Shown: in pieces, positions 16,787 to 25,231 of the stretch | Layout of the letters: each line of letters starts with the position of its first letter | Numbering within the stretch: the stretch's first letter is position 1 | Assembly: GCA_041161065.1 (NCBI GenBank) | Contig: JBEAVE010000004.1 | Span: forward strand, 179,777 to 243,776 | DNA length: 64,000 bases | Direction: 5' to 3' | Origin: DYRG01 sp041161065 | GTDB lineage: Bacteria; Pseudomonadota; Gammaproteobacteria; Beggiatoales; Beggiatoaceae | Translations under genes and position numbers: made by a program | Notes under the pieces: model-generated | What the model was told of the DNA's origin: nothing | The model's input: only the letters and a program-made list of their open reading frames with translations | The model's database searches: none

Positions 16787-17692
16787 TTAAGCAACCGTTT
16801 GACACATGGGAAAGCCAAGTGATTGACGGCGATTGAAATACGCCTCGGCAACTGCTCTCGCTAACCCTCTGACTCTCAAGATAAATCTTTGACGCTCAGT
16901 GACAGAAATGGCTCGACGGGCATCTAATAAATTAAAGGTATGAGAGGCTTTTAAAGTCATTTCATACGCAGGTAATGGCAAACCCGCTTCGATTAATTTT
17001 TTGCTTTCACTTTCGCAGGTATCAAACCAATCAAAAAGTTTTTCAGTATTTGCGTGTTCAAAGTTGTAAGTCGACATTTCAACTTCGTTTTGATGGAAAA
17101 CATCACCGTAAGTAATTTTTCCTAAAGGACCGTCCGTCCAAACTAAATCAAAAACGCTTTCTACGCCTTGCAAATACATTGCAATTCTTTCTAATCCGTA
17201 AGTAATTTCGCCCGTTACGGGACGGCATTCTAAACCGCCAACTTGTTGAAAATAGGTGAATTGTGTGACTTCCATGCCATTCAACCACACTTCCCAACCC
17301 AATCCCCACGCGCCAAGTGTGGGAGATTCCCAATTATCCTCAACAAAACGAATGTCATGCACCAACGGATCGATGCCTAACGCTTTGAGCGAACCCAAAT
17401 ATAAATCCTGAATATTTAAAGGGGAAGGCTTGATAACCACTTGATATTGATAGTAATGTTGCAAACGATTGGGGTTTTCGCCATAACGCCCATCGGCGGG
17501 GCGACGCGACGGTTGAACATACGCCGCACTCCAAGGTTCGGGTCCGATTGCCCGCAAAAAAGTCGCTGGATGAAAAGTGCCCGCGCCCACTTCCATATCG
17601 TAAGGTTGTTGCAACACACAACCTTGCGCTGCCCAATAATCTTGCAACGCTAAAATAAGTCCTTGAAAAGTCTGCAAAGAATGTTTAGCCAC
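16787..17692 (-). CDS. glyQ: Glycine-tRNA ligase, alpha subunit
   Basis: 301 residues, typical length. Its start TFQGLILALQDYWAAQGCVL and the class II synthetase core (EVGAGTFHPATFLRAIGPEPW, QPSRRPADGRYGENPNRLQH, FTYFQQVGG) are near-invariant in bacteria. It forms the catalytic half of the alpha2beta2 glycyl-tRNA synthetase that activates glycine. amgK lies 41 bases upstream on the same strand. Downstream, two small genes intervene before glyS. Confidence 0.97.
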   Translation of the reverse strand: MAKHSLQTFQGLILALQDYWAAQGCVLQQPYDMEVGAGTFHPATFLRAIGPEPWSAAYVQPSRRPADGRYGENPNRLQHYYQYQVVIKPSPLNIQDLYLGSLKALGIDPLVHDIRFVEDNWESPTLGAWGLGWEVWLNGMEVTQFTYFQQVGGLECRPVTGEITYGLERIAMYLQGVESVFDLVWTDGPLGKITYGDVFHQNEVEMSTYNFEHANTEKLFDWFDTCESESKKLIEAGLPLPAYEMTLKASHTFNLLDARRAISVTERQRFILRVRGLARAVAEAYFNRRQSLGFPMCQTVA

Positions 17693-17733
17693 GCCGTAAT
17701 CCTTTTTATTATGAAAATGTTAGATGCGTGATT

Positions 17734-18732
17734 TTAACGGGTTTTTAGATCGCTTTCAAATCTTTTCATGAGTTCTTTTAACCCGTGCATTTCTGGATAA
17801 AGATCGGCGGTTTCAATAATATATTTCAACACCAGAGGAATATCTTTCAAATAACCCGCTTTTCCATCTCGATGAAACAACCGTGCAAAAATCCCCGCGA
17901 CTTTGATATGACGTTGTAATCCCATCCAATCAAACCATTTGAGAAACTCTTTTTCAGAAACAGTTGAAATAATCCCCATTTGAATCGCTAATTGATGATA
18001 GCCGAAAACTTTTTCTTCAATCCACTTTCTATCCCATGCAATATAAGCATCTTTTAATAGAGAAACTAAATCATAAGTCACCGCACCTTTCACCGCATCT
18101 TGAAAATCTAAAATAGCGGGGTTTTGTCGCGGGTGAATTAAAAGATTTCTAGAATGATAATCTCGATGAACAAAAACTTGCGGTTGTTCCAAAGCATTTT
18201 GCACTAATAAATCAAAACAACAATGCAATTGATCCGTTTCAACTTCATTTAAAGAAATACCTAAATGTTTTGCAATGAACCAATCGGGTAATAATTGCAT
18301 TTCAATACGGAGCAGCTTTTCATCATAAAGGGGTAATTGATCGGTTTCAACGCAGGTTTGCATGGTTGCTAAAGCTGCTAAAGCATCACCATATAAACGA
18401 TCTATTTTAAGTCGATCATTTTCTTTCAAAATAGGTAAATACAATTCATCGCCTAAATCCGAGAGCAACAGAAAGCCATTTTTCCAATCAATCGCTTTAA
18501 TTTCTGGAACATTTAACCCCGCATTAAATAAACGTTGAGCGATTTCTACAAAGGGTTTGAGATTTTCTTTATCGGGCGGCGCGTCCATCGCAATAAACGT
18601 GTTATGATTGGGTGAATACACGCGAAAATAACGCCGAAAACTCGCATCATTTTGCATAGCTTGAAGGGTTGCGGTGGGATAATGGGAGGTTTCGCGCACC
18701 CATTGCTCTAACTGTAATTCTCTAAAATTCAT
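17734..18732 (-). CDS. amgK: Cell-wall sugar kinase AmgK (N-acetylmuramate/N-acetylglucosamine 1-kinase)
   Basis: 332 residues of the aminoglycoside-phosphotransferase fold. Visible are the nucleotide-binding opening NDASFRRYFRVY, the catalytic loop FVHRDYHSRNLLIHP and the metal Asp in AILDFQDAVKGAVTYD. This is the AmgK set known from Pseudomonas, where it phosphorylates recycled MurNAc at C1 before MurU makes UDP-MurNAc, a route that bypasses de novo synthesis. The usual downstream murU is absent; glyQ follows instead. The region upstream is shared with the divergent rpoH. Confidence 0.88.
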   Translation of the reverse strand: MNFRELQLEQWVRETSHYPTATLQAMQNDASFRRYFRVYSPNHNTFIAMDAPPDKENLKPFVEIAQRLFNAGLNVPEIKAIDWKNGFLLLSDLGDELYLPILKENDRLKIDRLYGDALAALATMQTCVETDQLPLYDEKLLRIEMQLLPDWFIAKHLGISLNEVETDQLHCCFDLLVQNALEQPQVFVHRDYHSRNLLIHPRQNPAILDFQDAVKGAVTYDLVSLLKDAYIAWDRKWIEEKVFGYHQLAIQMGIISTVSEKEFLKWFDWMGLQRHIKVAGIFARLFHRDGKAGYLKDIPLVLKYIIETADLYPEMHGLKELMKRFESDLKTR

Positions 18733-18749
18733 ATAGTTACCTTAAAAGA

Positions 18750-18778
18750 TTGACAGGATAATAGTTGAGTAGTACACT
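18750..18778 (+). promoter_or_regulatory. Likely sigma-70 promoter of rpoH
   Basis: TTGACA at 18750-18755 and TACACT at 18773-18778 are separated by 17 bases, in the rpoH/amgK divergent gap. The -35 is a perfect consensus. It leaves a ~95-base leader before the rpoH ATG, room for the RNA structure that often controls rpoH. Confidence 0.55.
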
Positions 18779-18881
18779 TGGTTATTATATTTAGACGTTT
18801 CTAATATAGCATTTTTAAGATCGGCATTTTTTCAAACCTAACGCCGATGTGCAAGTTAAATCATAGAAAGTGGGGTGGGTT

Positions 18882-19739
18882 ATGTTGCGACCAATGCAAT
18901 TATCATTAGTACCCGGGCAAAGTATTGAAAGTTATGTGCAAACTTTGAAACGTATTCCGTTATTAAGTTTAGAGGAAGAACGACATTTGGCGGAGCGGTT
19001 GCAACAAAACAACGATATTGAAGCAGCACGACAATTAGTTATGTCGCATTTGCGATTTGTCGTTCATATTGCACATAGTTACAAAGGTTACGGTTTGCCG
19101 CAATCAGATTTGATTCAAGAAGGCAACATTGGATTAATGAAAGCGGTGAAACGTTTTGATCCTAATGTTGGCGTGCGTTTAGTGTCGTTTGCGGTGCATT
19201 GGATTCGCGCGGAAATTCACGAATATATTTTGAAGAACTGGCGCATTGTAAAGATTGCAACTACCAAATCTCAACGCAAGCTATTTTTCAACTTACGCAG
19301 CGCAAAGAAAAAAGCTAATTGGTTGAGTGGTGAAGAAGCGAGAAAAGTTGCTGAAGATTTAGGGGTTAGTTTGAAAGATGTGTTAGAAATGGAAGGGCGT
19401 TTGAACGCTAACGATACAGCATTTGATGGTTCTCCTGAAAATGATGATGATGAAGATTATTACAACCCGTCCGCTTATTTAGAGGATAGTCGTTATGATC
19501 CCTCTCATGTTTCGGAGGAAGAAAATTGGGTGGAATACAATCAAAAACGCCTATATCAAGCAATGTCGAAACTTGACGATCGAAGCCAAGATATTGTGAA
19601 GAAACGCTGGTTAGAAGATGATAAGAAACACACATTGCAAGATTTAGCAACTAATTATTCAGTATCGGCAGAACGCATTCGCCAATTAGAACAAAATGCG
19701 TTGAATAAATTGCGCCACAATTTGAAAAAAGCCGCTTGA
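18882..19739 (+). CDS. rpoH: RNA polymerase heat-shock sigma factor RpoH (sigma-32)
   Basis: 285 residues. Region 2 reads LRFVVHIAHSYKGYGLPQSDLIQEGNIGLM. The RpoH box QRKLFFNLRSAKK, diagnostic for sigma-32, is present. Region 4 ends VSAERIRQLEQNALNKLR. It directs transcription of chaperone and protease genes; clpA lies elsewhere in this window. I chose ATG 18882; a GTG 12 bases upstream keeps the frame but lies in the G-rich stretch that would act as ribosome site. An acidic insert (PENDDDEDYYN) stands between regions 3 and 4. ftsX, its common upstream neighbour in E. coli, is not here. Confidence 0.96.
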   Translation: MLRPMQLSLVPGQSIESYVQTLKRIPLLSLEEERHLAERLQQNNDIEAARQLVMSHLRFVVHIAHSYKGYGLPQSDLIQEGNIGLMKAVKRFDPNVGVRLVSFAVHWIRAEIHEYILKNWRIVKIATTKSQRKLFFNLRSAKKKANWLSGEEARKVAEDLGVSLKDVLEMEGRLNANDTAFDGSPENDDDEDYYNPSAYLEDSRYDPSHVSEEENWVEYNQKRLYQAMSKLDDRSQDIVKKRWLEDDKKHTLQDLATNYSVSAERIRQLEQNALNKLRHNLKKAA

Positions 19740-19753
19740 TCTTTATTTCTACA

Positions 19754-19779
19754 AGGGTGAGTTGTTGCTCACCTTTTTT
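19754..19779 (+). terminator. Terminator of rpoH
   Basis: GGTGAG-TTGTTG-CTCACC followed by TTTTTT, 15 bases after the rpoH stop. Confidence 0.88.
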
Positions 19780-19791
19780 ATTTCTAATTTA

Positions 19792-19876
19792 GGGTGTGAT
19801 CAAAAGAAAGAGATGATTTATGTTTATTTCAGCAAATTTATAGATTTAATGAGCATCTCAATTTAATCACTACCCC
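19792..19876. repeat. Short inverted-repeat element (MITE-like), copy 2
   Basis: The left end GGGTGTGATCAAAAG and right end ATTTAATCACTACCCC match the ends of the element at 246-342, in inverse orientation. Reverse-complemented, its body runs parallel to copy 1: GAGATGCTCATTAAATCTATA against AAGATGCTAGTTAAATCTATA, AAATAAACA shared, and ATCTCTTTCTTTTGATCA against ATCTCTTGCTTTTGATCA. Copy 2 is about 12 bases shorter. It lies in the gap between the convergent rpoH and hda genes, a harmless insertion place. Confidence 0.7.
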
Positions 19877-19893
19877 ACTACTAATTAAAGAAT

Positions 19894-20586
19894 TTACGCA
19901 ATATTAAGCGCATCTTTTACGAAAGGAAGAGTGAGACGACGCTTTTTGCCGCTGGCTAAACCATCAAGTTGTTCTAACCAGCCAATCATGGTTTTCAAAT
20001 CGGCGTGATGTTTGATAAAAAAATGTGCGATCGAATCGGGTAAAACCAATCCCAATTCAGCCGCATAGTTTTGGAGTAATTCGCTTTGATCGGTTTCGGA
20101 AAGGGTTTCTAATTGATAAACCGTTCCTTGAGCAAAACGCGAAATAATATCTGCTAAAGTGTTTAGTTGATGGGGAGAAACATCGGCAGCTAATAACAGA
20201 GGAATTTTGTTGTCATTTAATACATGATACAAATTGAAAATCGCGTGTTCCCAGCTGTCAATGCCCGCGATGGTTTGAACGTCGTCCAAACAGACCAAAT
20301 CCATGTTGTCCAAGCCCTCTAAAACGCCCACTGGCAAGGTTAGCACATCGGCTAAGGGTAGGTACGCGCTCAAGCCGCCGCGCTCGGAAATATGCCGACA
20401 AGCCGCTTGTAAAAGGTGTGTTTTCCCGCACCCGCGCGCGCCCCACACGTAGAACGACGCGCAAGAACCGCTTTGTTCTAGCCATTGGTGTAACATTCGA
20501 CAGGCAACCGTGTTTTGACCGATCCGAAACGTCTCAAAAGAATGGGGCAAACCGTGCCAATTCAGCGCAAGTGTCTGTTGTTGCAT
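19894..20586 (-). CDS. hda: DnaA regulatory inactivator Hda
   Basis: 230 residues, similar to E. coli Hda (233). It is a DnaA-like AAA+ protein with Walker A GARGCGKTHLLQA, Walker B DLVCLDDVQTIAG and sensor region SRFAQGTVYQL, but without the DnaA DNA-binding domain. The N-terminal QQTLALNW may be a weak clamp-binding motif. With the DNA-loaded sliding clamp, Hda promotes hydrolysis of ATP on DnaA and so limits initiation. I chose ATG 20586; an in-frame TTG at 20610 has no ribosome site. It lies directly downstream of leuC on the same strand. Confidence 0.9.
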   Translation of the reverse strand: MQQQTLALNWHGLPHSFETFRIGQNTVACRMLHQWLEQSGSCASFYVWGARGCGKTHLLQAACRHISERGGLSAYLPLADVLTLPVGVLEGLDNMDLVCLDDVQTIAGIDSWEHAIFNLYHVLNDNKIPLLLAADVSPHQLNTLADIISRFAQGTVYQLETLSETDQSELLQNYAAELGLVLPDSIAHFFIKHHADLKTMIGWLEQLDGLASGKKRRLTLPFVKDALNIA

Positions 20587-20621
20587 GGGTATAACAACTG
20601 TTTCGTGCAAAGATTTAAACC

Positions 20622-22034
20622 TTAGGATTTTAGAATCTTAGTCACATCGGCGAAATGACCCGCGATCGCAGCAGCGGCAGCCATTGCGGGGCTAACTAAA
20701 TGCGTGCGACTGTTAAGTCCTTGACGACCCTCAAAATTTCGGTTCGAAGTCGACGCACAACGTTCGTAAGGCATTAAACGATCGGCATTCATCGCCAAAC
20801 ACATCGAACACCCGGGCGACCGCCATTCAAAACCCGCGTCGAGGAAAATTTTGTCCAAACCTTCTTGTTCAGCTTGCTGTTTGATCAAGCCCGATCCGGG
20901 AACAATTAAGCCTTGTTTCAATGACTTAGCGACTTTTTTACCTTTCACGACTTCGGCAGCAGCGCGTAAATCTTCGATCCGAGAATTCGTACACGATCCA
21001 ATAAACACTCGATCGACAGTGATTTCAGAGATCGGCGTATTTGCGGATAATCCCATATAATTCAATGCTCTACGCATACCTTCTGCTTTAATCGGATCGG
21101 CTTCTTGATCAGGATCGGGAATTTTATCGGTGATCGAAATGACCATTTCTGGCGATGTTCCCCAAGTTACTTGCGGTTTTAAATTACTGAAATCTAAGCG
21201 AATTTCACGATCAAAAACCGCATCATCATCGCTGTGCAAATCTTTCCAAGCGGCAACGGCTTTATCCCATAAATCGCCTTTCGGGGCAAACGGACGATCT
21301 TTAACATAATCAATGGTTTGTTCGTCGACCGCGACCATTCCCGCCCGCGCACCGCCTTCGATTGCCATGTTGCATAAAGTCATGCGACCTTCGACGGATA
21401 AATTGCGAATCACTTCTCCAGCAAATTCAATCGCATAGCCTGTTCCACCCGCTGTCCCAATTTCGCCGATGATCGCTAAAATGACATCTTTTGCAGAAAC
21501 GTTGTTGGGTAATTTTCCTTCAACTAAGATTCTGAAATTCTTAGATTTTTTCTGCAATAAACATTGAGTTGCTAAAACGTGTTCGACTTCGGACGTGCCG
21601 ATCCCGAACGCCAACGCCCCCAACGCCCCGTGCGTCGAGGTGTGCGAATCGCCGCAAACCACTGTCATTCCTGGTAAAGTTGCGCCTTGTTCGGGTCCGA
21701 TGACGTGGACGATGCCTTGACGAATATCGTTCATTTTCAATTCGTTAATCCCGAAAGCATCGCAATTTTCGTTAAGGGTGTCGACCTGCAAACGCGACAC
21801 CGGATCGACAATCCCCAAATCCAGATCGGCGGTTGGAATATTGTGATCGGGGACGGCTAAATTCGCGTCCAAACGCCAAGGTTTTCGATCCGCCAAACGT
21901 AATCCTTCAAAGGCTTGAGGTGACGTAACCTCGTGAATTAAATGACGATCTATATAAAGTAACGCCGTTCCGTCTTCCGACATTCTCACCACGTGCGCGT
22001 CCCATAATTTGTCATATAATGTTTTTGCAGCCAT
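20622..22034 (-). CDS. leuC: 3-isopropylmalate dehydratase large subunit
   Basis: 470 residues, usual length. Aconitase-family signatures are plain: HLIHEVTSPQAFEGL, DNLAVPDHNIPT-like LAVPDHNIPTAD, VCGDSHTSTHGALGALAFGIGTSEVEHVLATQ and the iron-sulfur cysteines in GSCTNSRIEDL and GCSMCLAMN. It isomerises 2- to 3-isopropylmalate in leucine synthesis with LeuD. leuD and leuB do not follow; hda comes 35 bases downstream instead. The leuC-D partner must be elsewhere. Confidence 0.97.
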   Translation of the reverse strand: MAAKTLYDKLWDAHVVRMSEDGTALLYIDRHLIHEVTSPQAFEGLRLADRKPWRLDANLAVPDHNIPTADLDLGIVDPVSRLQVDTLNENCDAFGINELKMNDIRQGIVHVIGPEQGATLPGMTVVCGDSHTSTHGALGALAFGIGTSEVEHVLATQCLLQKKSKNFRILVEGKLPNNVSAKDVILAIIGEIGTAGGTGYAIEFAGEVIRNLSVEGRMTLCNMAIEGGARAGMVAVDEQTIDYVKDRPFAPKGDLWDKAVAAWKDLHSDDDAVFDREIRLDFSNLKPQVTWGTSPEMVISITDKIPDPDQEADPIKAEGMRRALNYMGLSANTPISEITVDRVFIGSCTNSRIEDLRAAAEVVKGKKVAKSLKQGLIVPGSGLIKQQAEQEGLDKIFLDAGFEWRSPGCSMCLAMNADRLMPYERCASTSNRNFEGRQGLNSRTHLVSPAMAAAAAIAGHFADVTKILKS

Positions 22035-22049
22035 GAAATAAAAGTTCCT

Positions 22050-22973
22050 CTAATTGTTAATACGTTGATAATCTAACCGTGCACCATCAGTTTCATGCAA
22101 AGAAAGTGTTTGATCATTGATTACAAATTTGACATAACGATGCAATACTCGACCGTCCGAATTGGTAATCTGTAATTCGCCGTTATTTTCAACTTGCCAC
22201 TGACCCGCTTCAAAAGGCAGTTGTTCTAATGTCGAAGAATAGAATTGAATACCATTTTTTGTTCCAAAATTCAATTGCACAGCGGCTTCTCCACCAATCC
22301 CTTGCCAACTCCCAATAAGTTGAGGTGGCTGCACCATTTTTTCGACAGATTTAGAAACCAGTTGTTTATTTGTCGAACCATCAAGATACAAAGCCTCTAT
22401 TTCACTAGAACGAAACTGTGTGTGAATAGCCAAACAAGCATTTTTTTGAACGCCAAGTTTAGATTGAGCGCGGCAATCTTGATCTCGAAAAGCTAACCAT
22501 GCACGCTGAGTTTCACGCAATTGCTGCACTTGCGCAGGGGCAAGTTTTCCTATAATTTGTTTATAATTTTCATTAAGTTGTTCGTCGGCAGTCTTGAAAT
22601 CGGGCGCAGACTCATTGATAGCATTAATATCGTGAGCTTGGTAAATCTTTTGTAATGTTTGAATGCGCCGATCGGTTAATTCCATTAAACAAGTTGCTCG
22701 ACTTTTCTGCTGACTATTTTCAACCGCCTGACAATGCGCATCTCGATAATGAATCCACGCTCGTTGTCCACTGGTTAGAAATGATTTTATTTTAGTATTT
22801 TTAATAACGTTCTTATAAATATCATTGAGCGTTTGATCACTTTCATAATAGTGTTTTTGTTCACATTGTGGATTATCGCTTCCTTTCAAACCCACGCACG
22901 GATTTTCAATACTATCCATTGCATAAAGATTATTGAAAATGCTCGATATAATTACCATCATTGCCCATTTCAT
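22050..22973 (-). CDS. Exported protein with two LprI-type (DUF1311) domains
   Basis: 307 residues. I start at ATG 22973, preceded by GAGGAT and followed by a signal peptide (MKWAMMVIISSIFNNLYA). Two copies of the Cys-containing LprI module follow: ~30-105 (QRAWIHYRDAHCQAVE, ATCLMELTDRRIQTL) and ~125-205 (QRAWLAFRDQDCRAQS, NACLAIHTQFRSSEIEAL). A beta-rich C-terminal domain resembles a small lipocalin-like fold (GSWQGIGGEAAVQLNF). Mycobacterial LprI inhibits lysozyme; for proteobacterial members the function is mostly unknown. The longer frame upstream enters the hypF promoter and is unlikely to be translated. Confidence 0.8.
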   Translation of the reverse strand: MKWAMMVIISSIFNNLYAMDSIENPCVGLKGSDNPQCEQKHYYESDQTLNDIYKNVIKNTKIKSFLTSGQRAWIHYRDAHCQAVENSQQKSRATCLMELTDRRIQTLQKIYQAHDINAINESAPDFKTADEQLNENYKQIIGKLAPAQVQQLRETQRAWLAFRDQDCRAQSKLGVQKNACLAIHTQFRSSEIEALYLDGSTNKQLVSKSVEKMVQPPQLIGSWQGIGGEAAVQLNFGTKNGIQFYSSTLEQLPFEAGQWQVENNGELQITNSDGRVLHRYVKFVINDQTLSLHETDGARLDYQRINN

Positions 22974-23047
22974 AATGTGATCCTCTTGTTCAGTTTTTAG
23001 GTTATAATGCCGCGAATGTTTTTCCAATGCAAGTTTAAACAATTGAA

Positions 23048-25231
23048 ATGTTAAAAGAATGCGAGTTTGTTTTATCGGGACAAGTGCAAGGTGTTGGATT
23101 TCGTCCTTTTATTTTTCGGTTAGCGCAACACTATGATTTGCAGGGTTGGGTGCAAAATCGCGTGGGTCAAGTGGTCATTTTAGCACAAGGAACAACTGAT
23201 AACCTAAAACGCTTTCTAGTGGATTTGATCGACAAATGTCCGCCGTTAGCAAAACCTTATTTGAAAAGTGAGGAATGGCGAGATATTTCTTCTCTTTTAA
23301 ACGATTTTAAGATTCTTCATAGTTTAACAAATGGTGAAACACAAGTCCATGTGCCACCTGATTATTTTACCTGTTCTGAATGTTTAAGTGAATTAAATGA
23401 TCCGCTCGATCGGCGATTTGAATATCCTTTTATAAATTGCACGCAATGCGGACCGCGTTATACCTTAATTAAAAAACTCCCTTATGATCGCCCAAACACC
23501 TCGATGGCGGATTTTCCGTTGTGCGAAAACTGTCGGGCGGAATATGAGAATCCCTTAAATCGACGTTTTCACGCTCAACCCGTCGCTTGTCCAAATTGTG
23601 GACCTCAAATACAATTTTTAGATAAAAAAGCGAAGGAAGCCTTAGACTTAGCCATTTTAGCATTACAAAATGGAAAGATTTTAGCTGTCAAAGGAATGGG
23701 CGGTTATCATTTAATTTGTGATGCAACAAATCATCAAGCTATTCAAATACTTAGAGAAAAAAAGCCTCGTCCGCATAAACCTTTAGCGATCATGACCTTA
23801 GCTGTTGATTTACCTATAGATCAAAGCGATTTTTTACAAAGTCCGTTGCGTCCAATTTTATTGGTCGATAAAAAAGAGTTTTCTGATCTTTCTGAGCACA
23901 TTGCACCTCATTTGAATGAAATCGGCGTAATGTTACCTTATAGCCCTTTACATTATCTTTTAATTCAAAAACTTGGCAAACCGATAATTGCAACTTCTGC
24001 CAATATCAGCGGCGAGCCGGTTTTAACGGAAAATAGCGATGTCGAGCAAAAATTATCCCATATTGCGGAGGGTTTTGTGCATCACAATCGCCCGATTGAA
24101 CGCCCCGCCGACGATCCCGTGTTTCGTTGGATTGCGGACGCGCCTCGTCCGTTGCGTTTGGGACGCGGCAATGCCCCGTTAGAGCTTGATTTATATAGAA
24201 AATTACCATATCCCGTGTTGGCGGTCGGCGGACACAATAAAAATACCCTTTGTTTTGCATGGGAAAATCGCGCGGTGATTTCTCCGCACATTGGCGATTT
24301 AAATAGTCCACGAAGTTTATCTGTGTTTTCACAACTCATTGAAAATTATCAACAATTATATCAAATTTCACCCAAAAAAATTCTTTGCGATGCGCACCCA
24401 AATTACGCAAGCACGCGCTGGGCGATGAAATCGGGGCTGCCTGTTCAAAAAATCTATCATCATCAAGCACATAGCTTTGCGTTAATCGGTGAAATCAATC
24501 GAGAAAACAGTTTAATTTTTAGTTGGGACGGCGTGGGATTTGGTGAAGATGGCAATTTATGGGGCGGAGAAACTTTTTATTATTCAAAGAGTTCAGTTCA
24601 ACGGGTTGCGACTTTAAAATCTTTTCGTTTAATGGGTGGAGAAAGCGTTAGCAAACAAATTTGGCGAAGTGCAGCGGCATTATGTTGGGAGAGCAACTTC
24701 CCATTTGAAACAGAAGAAATGGTATTTCAAGCGTGGAAGAAAAACCTTAATTGTCAAACCACCCACGCGATAGGAAGATTATTTGACGGCGCAGCGGTTT
24801 TGTTGGGTTTATTGAGAGAAACATCTTTTGAAGGACAAGCCCCCATGTATTTAGAAGCAATCGCCGAGAAAAATACCTACGCAATGGATTTGCCGCTTTT
24901 AGAGAAAAATGGGTTATTAGAAATCGATTGGTCGCCCTTAATTCCAATGCTGTTAGATCAAAACAAAACAATCTCTCAACGGGCGGGTATTTTTCATCAG
25001 TCTTTAGCGCAAACCATTGTTAAAATAACAAAAAACCTTTCTCAAAAATTAGAAATAAATTATGTGGGACTGTGTGGAGGTGTCTTTCAAAATAAATTAC
25101 TCACTGAATTAGCGTTAATGTATTTGAAAGAGGCGGGATTTGAAACCTTTTTTCCTTCAAAAATTCCTATCAATGATGCGGGGTTAAGTTTTGGTCAAGT
25201 GATGGCGTATTTGCACCAAATTAAGGGATAG
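23048..25231 (+). CDS. hypF: [NiFe]-hydrogenase maturation carbamoyltransferase HypF
   Basis: 727 residues. Domains in order: acylphosphatase (~5-90, GQVQGVGFRPFIFRL), two zinc-finger-like CxxC pairs (CSECLSEL / CTQCGPRYTL and CENCRAEY / CPNCGPQ), a YrdC-like domain (~200-370, KGMGGYHLICDA, IATSANISGEP) and a Kae1-like C-terminal domain (HHQAHSFALIGE, FSWDGVGFGEDGNLWGGE, LCGGVFQNKLL). HypF makes the thiocyanate/carbamoyl intermediate for the CN ligands of [NiFe] hydrogenases. Other hyp genes are absent nearby, so the hydrogenase locus is elsewhere. Its last 11 bases overlap the convergent moxR gene. Confidence 0.96.
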   Translation: MLKECEFVLSGQVQGVGFRPFIFRLAQHYDLQGWVQNRVGQVVILAQGTTDNLKRFLVDLIDKCPPLAKPYLKSEEWRDISSLLNDFKILHSLTNGETQVHVPPDYFTCSECLSELNDPLDRRFEYPFINCTQCGPRYTLIKKLPYDRPNTSMADFPLCENCRAEYENPLNRRFHAQPVACPNCGPQIQFLDKKAKEALDLAILALQNGKILAVKGMGGYHLICDATNHQAIQILREKKPRPHKPLAIMTLAVDLPIDQSDFLQSPLRPILLVDKKEFSDLSEHIAPHLNEIGVMLPYSPLHYLLIQKLGKPIIATSANISGEPVLTENSDVEQKLSHIAEGFVHHNRPIERPADDPVFRWIADAPRPLRLGRGNAPLELDLYRKLPYPVLAVGGHNKNTLCFAWENRAVISPHIGDLNSPRSLSVFSQLIENYQQLYQISPKKILCDAHPNYASTRWAMKSGLPVQKIYHHQAHSFALIGEINRENSLIFSWDGVGFGEDGNLWGGETFYYSKSSVQRVATLKSFRLMGGESVSKQIWRSAAALCWESNFPFETEEMVFQAWKKNLNCQTTHAIGRLFDGAAVLLGLLRETSFEGQAPMYLEAIAEKNTYAMDLPLLEKNGLLEIDWSPLIPMLLDQNKTISQRAGIFHQSLAQTIVKITKNLSQKLEINYVGLCGGVFQNKLLTELALMYLKEAGFETFFPSKIPINDAGLSFGQVMAYLHQIKG

